DNA from: Devosia sp. | GTDB lineage: Bacteria; Pseudomonadota; Alphaproteobacteria; Rhizobiales; Devosiaceae | Reading direction: 5' to 3' | DNA length: 64,000 nucleotides | Assembly: GCF_014860165.1 (NCBI RefSeq) | Contig: NZ_JACZKG010000075.1 | Coordinates: 1 to 64,000 of the forward strand | Shown here: piece by piece, positions 61,193 to 64,000 of the stretch | Layout of the letters: each line of letters opens with the position of its first letter | Position numbering within the stretch: position 1 is the first letter of the stretch | Translations under genes and position numbers: made by a program | The notes under the pieces: model-generated | Told to the model about the DNA's origin: nothing | What the model saw: only the letters and a program-made list of their open reading frames with translations | The model's database searches: none

Positions 61193-61272
61193 GTCATTCC
61201 CGCGAAAGCGGGAAACCATTCTCTTCAAACCAGGCTCGCCCAAGAGTGGATTCCCGCCTTCGCGGGAATGAC
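61193..61272. repeat. Paired palindromic repeat, GTCATTCCCGCG family (copy 6)
   Basis: GTCATTCCCGCGAAAGCGGG and CCCGCCTTCGCGGGAATGAC with a 40-base centre, between the ATPase and permease genes of one operon. A separate GCCCCC-TTTT-GGGGGC hairpin lies at 61145-61160 in the same gap. Confidence 0.85.
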
Positions 61273-61337
61273 GCCTGGGGAGAAAGCCTGCCTTGGTGGG
61301 AAGCTGGCCAGGACAGGCGGCGACGATTTCCGTCACA

Positions 61338-62891
<1,554 letters not shown>

Positions 62892-62968
62892 GGGTTCTGA
62901 TATCCTCCCGCGCATTCTTGCGATGCGCATGCAAACAATCTATTCATAAATGAAACGAGGTTGCAATA

Positions 62969-62982
62969 GCTAACATGTCAGT
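62969..62982. promoter_or_regulatory. Imperfect palindrome overlapping the IclR start (GCTAACATGTCAGT)
   Basis: Matches the perfect palindrome at 50015-50028 in 12 of 14 positions. It lies in the divergent gap between the sugar ATPase gene and the IclR-type regulator and overlaps the first possible start codon of the latter, which suggests an operator for auto-regulation if the true start is downstream. Confidence 0.35.
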
Positions 62983-63811
62983 GCGAATGCACGAGCAGCC
63001 GAGGGTGACTACAAATGCTAACAGTCCGTTGGCGTTGGAGGGGAAAGTGGACGAGGATGCGAATGATCGCTATCGCGCGCCGGCGCTGGACAAGGGGCTC
63101 GACATCCTCGAGTTGCTGGCCCGCACCGATGACGGGTTGAGCCAGGCGGAGATTGCCAAGGCGCTGGAGCGGTCCCCCAACGAAATCTACCGCATGCTCG
63201 ACCGGCTGGTGCGCCGCGACTATGTGCGCCGCACGCCCGAGGATCGCTACGAAATTACGCTCAAGCTGTTCGAACTGGCCCATGCCAGGCCACCGCTACA
63301 CCGGCTGATCAGCCAGGCGACGCCGGTGCTGCGCAACTTTTCACTCCGGGCGGAACAGGCCGTGCACCTGGTGGTGCAGGATCGCAATATCCTGGTCGTC
63401 GTGGCCCAGTTCGATGGGCCCGGCTACTGGAACGTCTCGATCCGCGTCGGCTCCCGCATCGGGCTGGTCAATACCGGCTCGGGCCATGTGTTCCTCGCCT
63501 TTGCGACGCCGGAGGAGCGGAGCATGATGCTGGAGGCGCAGGATCTGGGACGGCCGCAGAAGATGCCCAACGGGCTGGAGTCGCGGTTGGCGGGCATCGC
63601 CGAACAGGGCTATGAAAGCATGCCGAGTGCCCAGACCCCCGGCGTCTTCAACCTGTCGGTTCCCATTATCGGACCGATGGGCAGCGTGCTGGCGGTCATC
63701 ACCTGCCCTTACACGCAGCGCCTGGACAAGTATGATGCGCCCAACATGCAGCAGGCGCTCGAACTGCTGCAAGCGGCGGGCCAGGAGCTGTCCCGGCGGA
63801 CCAAGGAGTAA
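62975..63811 (+). CDS. IclR-family transcriptional regulator
   Basis: 278 residues at most, and starts at 62975 or the in-frame ATG at 62987 are possible. The winged helix lies at about 35-90 (ALDKGLDILELLARTDDGLSQAEIAKALERS) and the IclR effector domain follows (LRNFSLRAEQAVHLVVQ, GSGHVFLAFAT, NLSVPIIGPMG). IclR proteins sense small organic ligands, and this one likely controls the divergent fucose-type transporter operon and the hydrolase downstream. Confidence 0.9.
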   Translation: MSVRMHEQPRVTTNANSPLALEGKVDEDANDRYRAPALDKGLDILELLARTDDGLSQAEIAKALERSPNEIYRMLDRLVRRDYVRRTPEDRYEITLKLFELAHARPPLHRLISQATPVLRNFSLRAEQAVHLVVQDRNILVVVAQFDGPGYWNVSIRVGSRIGLVNTGSGHVFLAFATPEERSMMLEAQDLGRPQKMPNGLESRLAGIAEQGYESMPSAQTPGVFNLSVPIIGPMGSVLAVITCPYTQRLDKYDAPNMQQALELLQAAGQELSRRTKE

Positions 63812-63814
63812 ACC

Positions 63815-64000
63815 GTGCGCATCGTCGATACCCACCTGCACCTGATCTACCCGGACCGCTTCAGCTATCCCTGGCTCGCCAGCAAGCCCAGGCTGAACTG
63901 GCAGCCCTGGACCCATGAGGCCTATTTCGCCGAAGCCGTGCCACTGGGGATCGAGACGGCCCTCCACATGGAGGTCGATGTCGCCGAGGCCGACATTATG
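63815..64000 (+). CDS. Amidohydrolase family 2, L-fuconolactonase-like (cut by the window end)
   Basis: The first 62 codons, starting at GTG after AAGGAG (63803-63808), three bases after the IclR stop. The protein begins VRIVDTHLHLIYPDRFSYPWL, with the HxH metal motif of the amidohydrolase-2 family that includes L-fuconolactonases and L-rhamnonolactonases. In this setting it would open L-fuconolactone to L-fuconate for the dehydratase at 56.1 kb. The rest lies outside the window. Confidence 0.8.
   Translation, partial: MRIVDTHLHLIYPDRFSYPWLASKPRLNWQPWTHEAYFAEAVPLGIETALHMEVDVAEADIM

Noticed and set aside
31931-61272. The repeated GTCATTCCCGCG elements as a CRISPR array.
   Set aside because: The copies are kilobases apart, lie singly between genes and have palindromic paired structure without regular spacers.

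Overview
The window is one continuous stretch of GC-rich chromosome from an alphaproteobacterium, most likely in the Hyphomicrobiales and close to Devosia. The evidence is a GcrA-type cell-cycle regulator, clusters of GANTC (the CcrM methylation target), the hslO-argF-argD gene order, many sugar ABC transporters, and families of dispersed palindromic repeats. The genus is an inference. I see no phage, transposase, integrase, CRISPR array or rRNA. One tRNA, Gly(CCC), is present.

Layout, left to right. 1-2700: a chemotaxis operon on the minus strand (STAS protein, CheY, start of CheA), then a 505-base gap with ten GANTC sites in 96 bases, then an HD-GYP response regulator. 2.8-8.7 kb: a PLP aminotransferase, tRNA-Gly, a two-gene polysaccharide synthase (HlyD-like adaptor plus a processive glycosyltransferase with a degenerate PilZ tail) and a dCache sensor without an output domain. 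8.9-17.7 kb: an Opp/Dpp-family ABC transporter with a GH51 arabinofuranosidase and an ArsR-type regulator, probably for arabinose-containing oligosaccharides. 17.8-23.1 kb: a YtfQRT-YjfF-type furanose transporter with a GntR/FCD regulator at the end of its operon. 23.3-30.6 kb: a methyltransferase and divergent LysR regulator, an ABC-F ATPase, a membrane diguanylate cyclase and a convergent membrane glycosyltransferase.

30.8-37.7 kb: housekeeping genes (hslO, argF, argD, gcrA), a PhoR-like histidine kinase and a divergent polyphosphate kinase 2. 37.8-45.5 kb: a catabolic cluster (RpiR regulator, N-formylglutamate amidohydrolase-like enzyme, ethanolamine-type permease, glutamine-synthetase-like ligase, aldehyde dehydrogenase, iron alcohol dehydrogenase) whose enzymes fit a complete gamma-glutamylation route for an amino alcohol such as ethanolamine. 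45.5-51.2 kb: uronate/sugar-acid genes (mannitol-dehydrogenase-family oxidoreductase, 2-keto-3-deoxygluconate kinase, Zn dehydrogenase, VOC dioxygenase-like protein). 51.3-56.1 kb: small secreted or membrane proteins, an ABC exporter and an M29 aminopeptidase. 56.1-64 kb: an oxidative L-fucose-type locus (fuconate dehydratase, ketodeoxyfuconate dehydrogenase-like SDR, ribose-type ABC transporter, IclR regulator, start of a lactonase-like amidohydrolase) with a second diguanylate cyclase inside it.

Two themes recur. One is plant-polymer sugar scavenging, with three sugar transporters and matching enzymes. The other is cyclic-di-GMP signalling, with one HD-GYP protein, two diguanylate cyclases with intact inhibitory sites, and a PilZ-like tail on a polysaccharide synthase. 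Eleven paired palindromic repeats of three related families sit only between genes.
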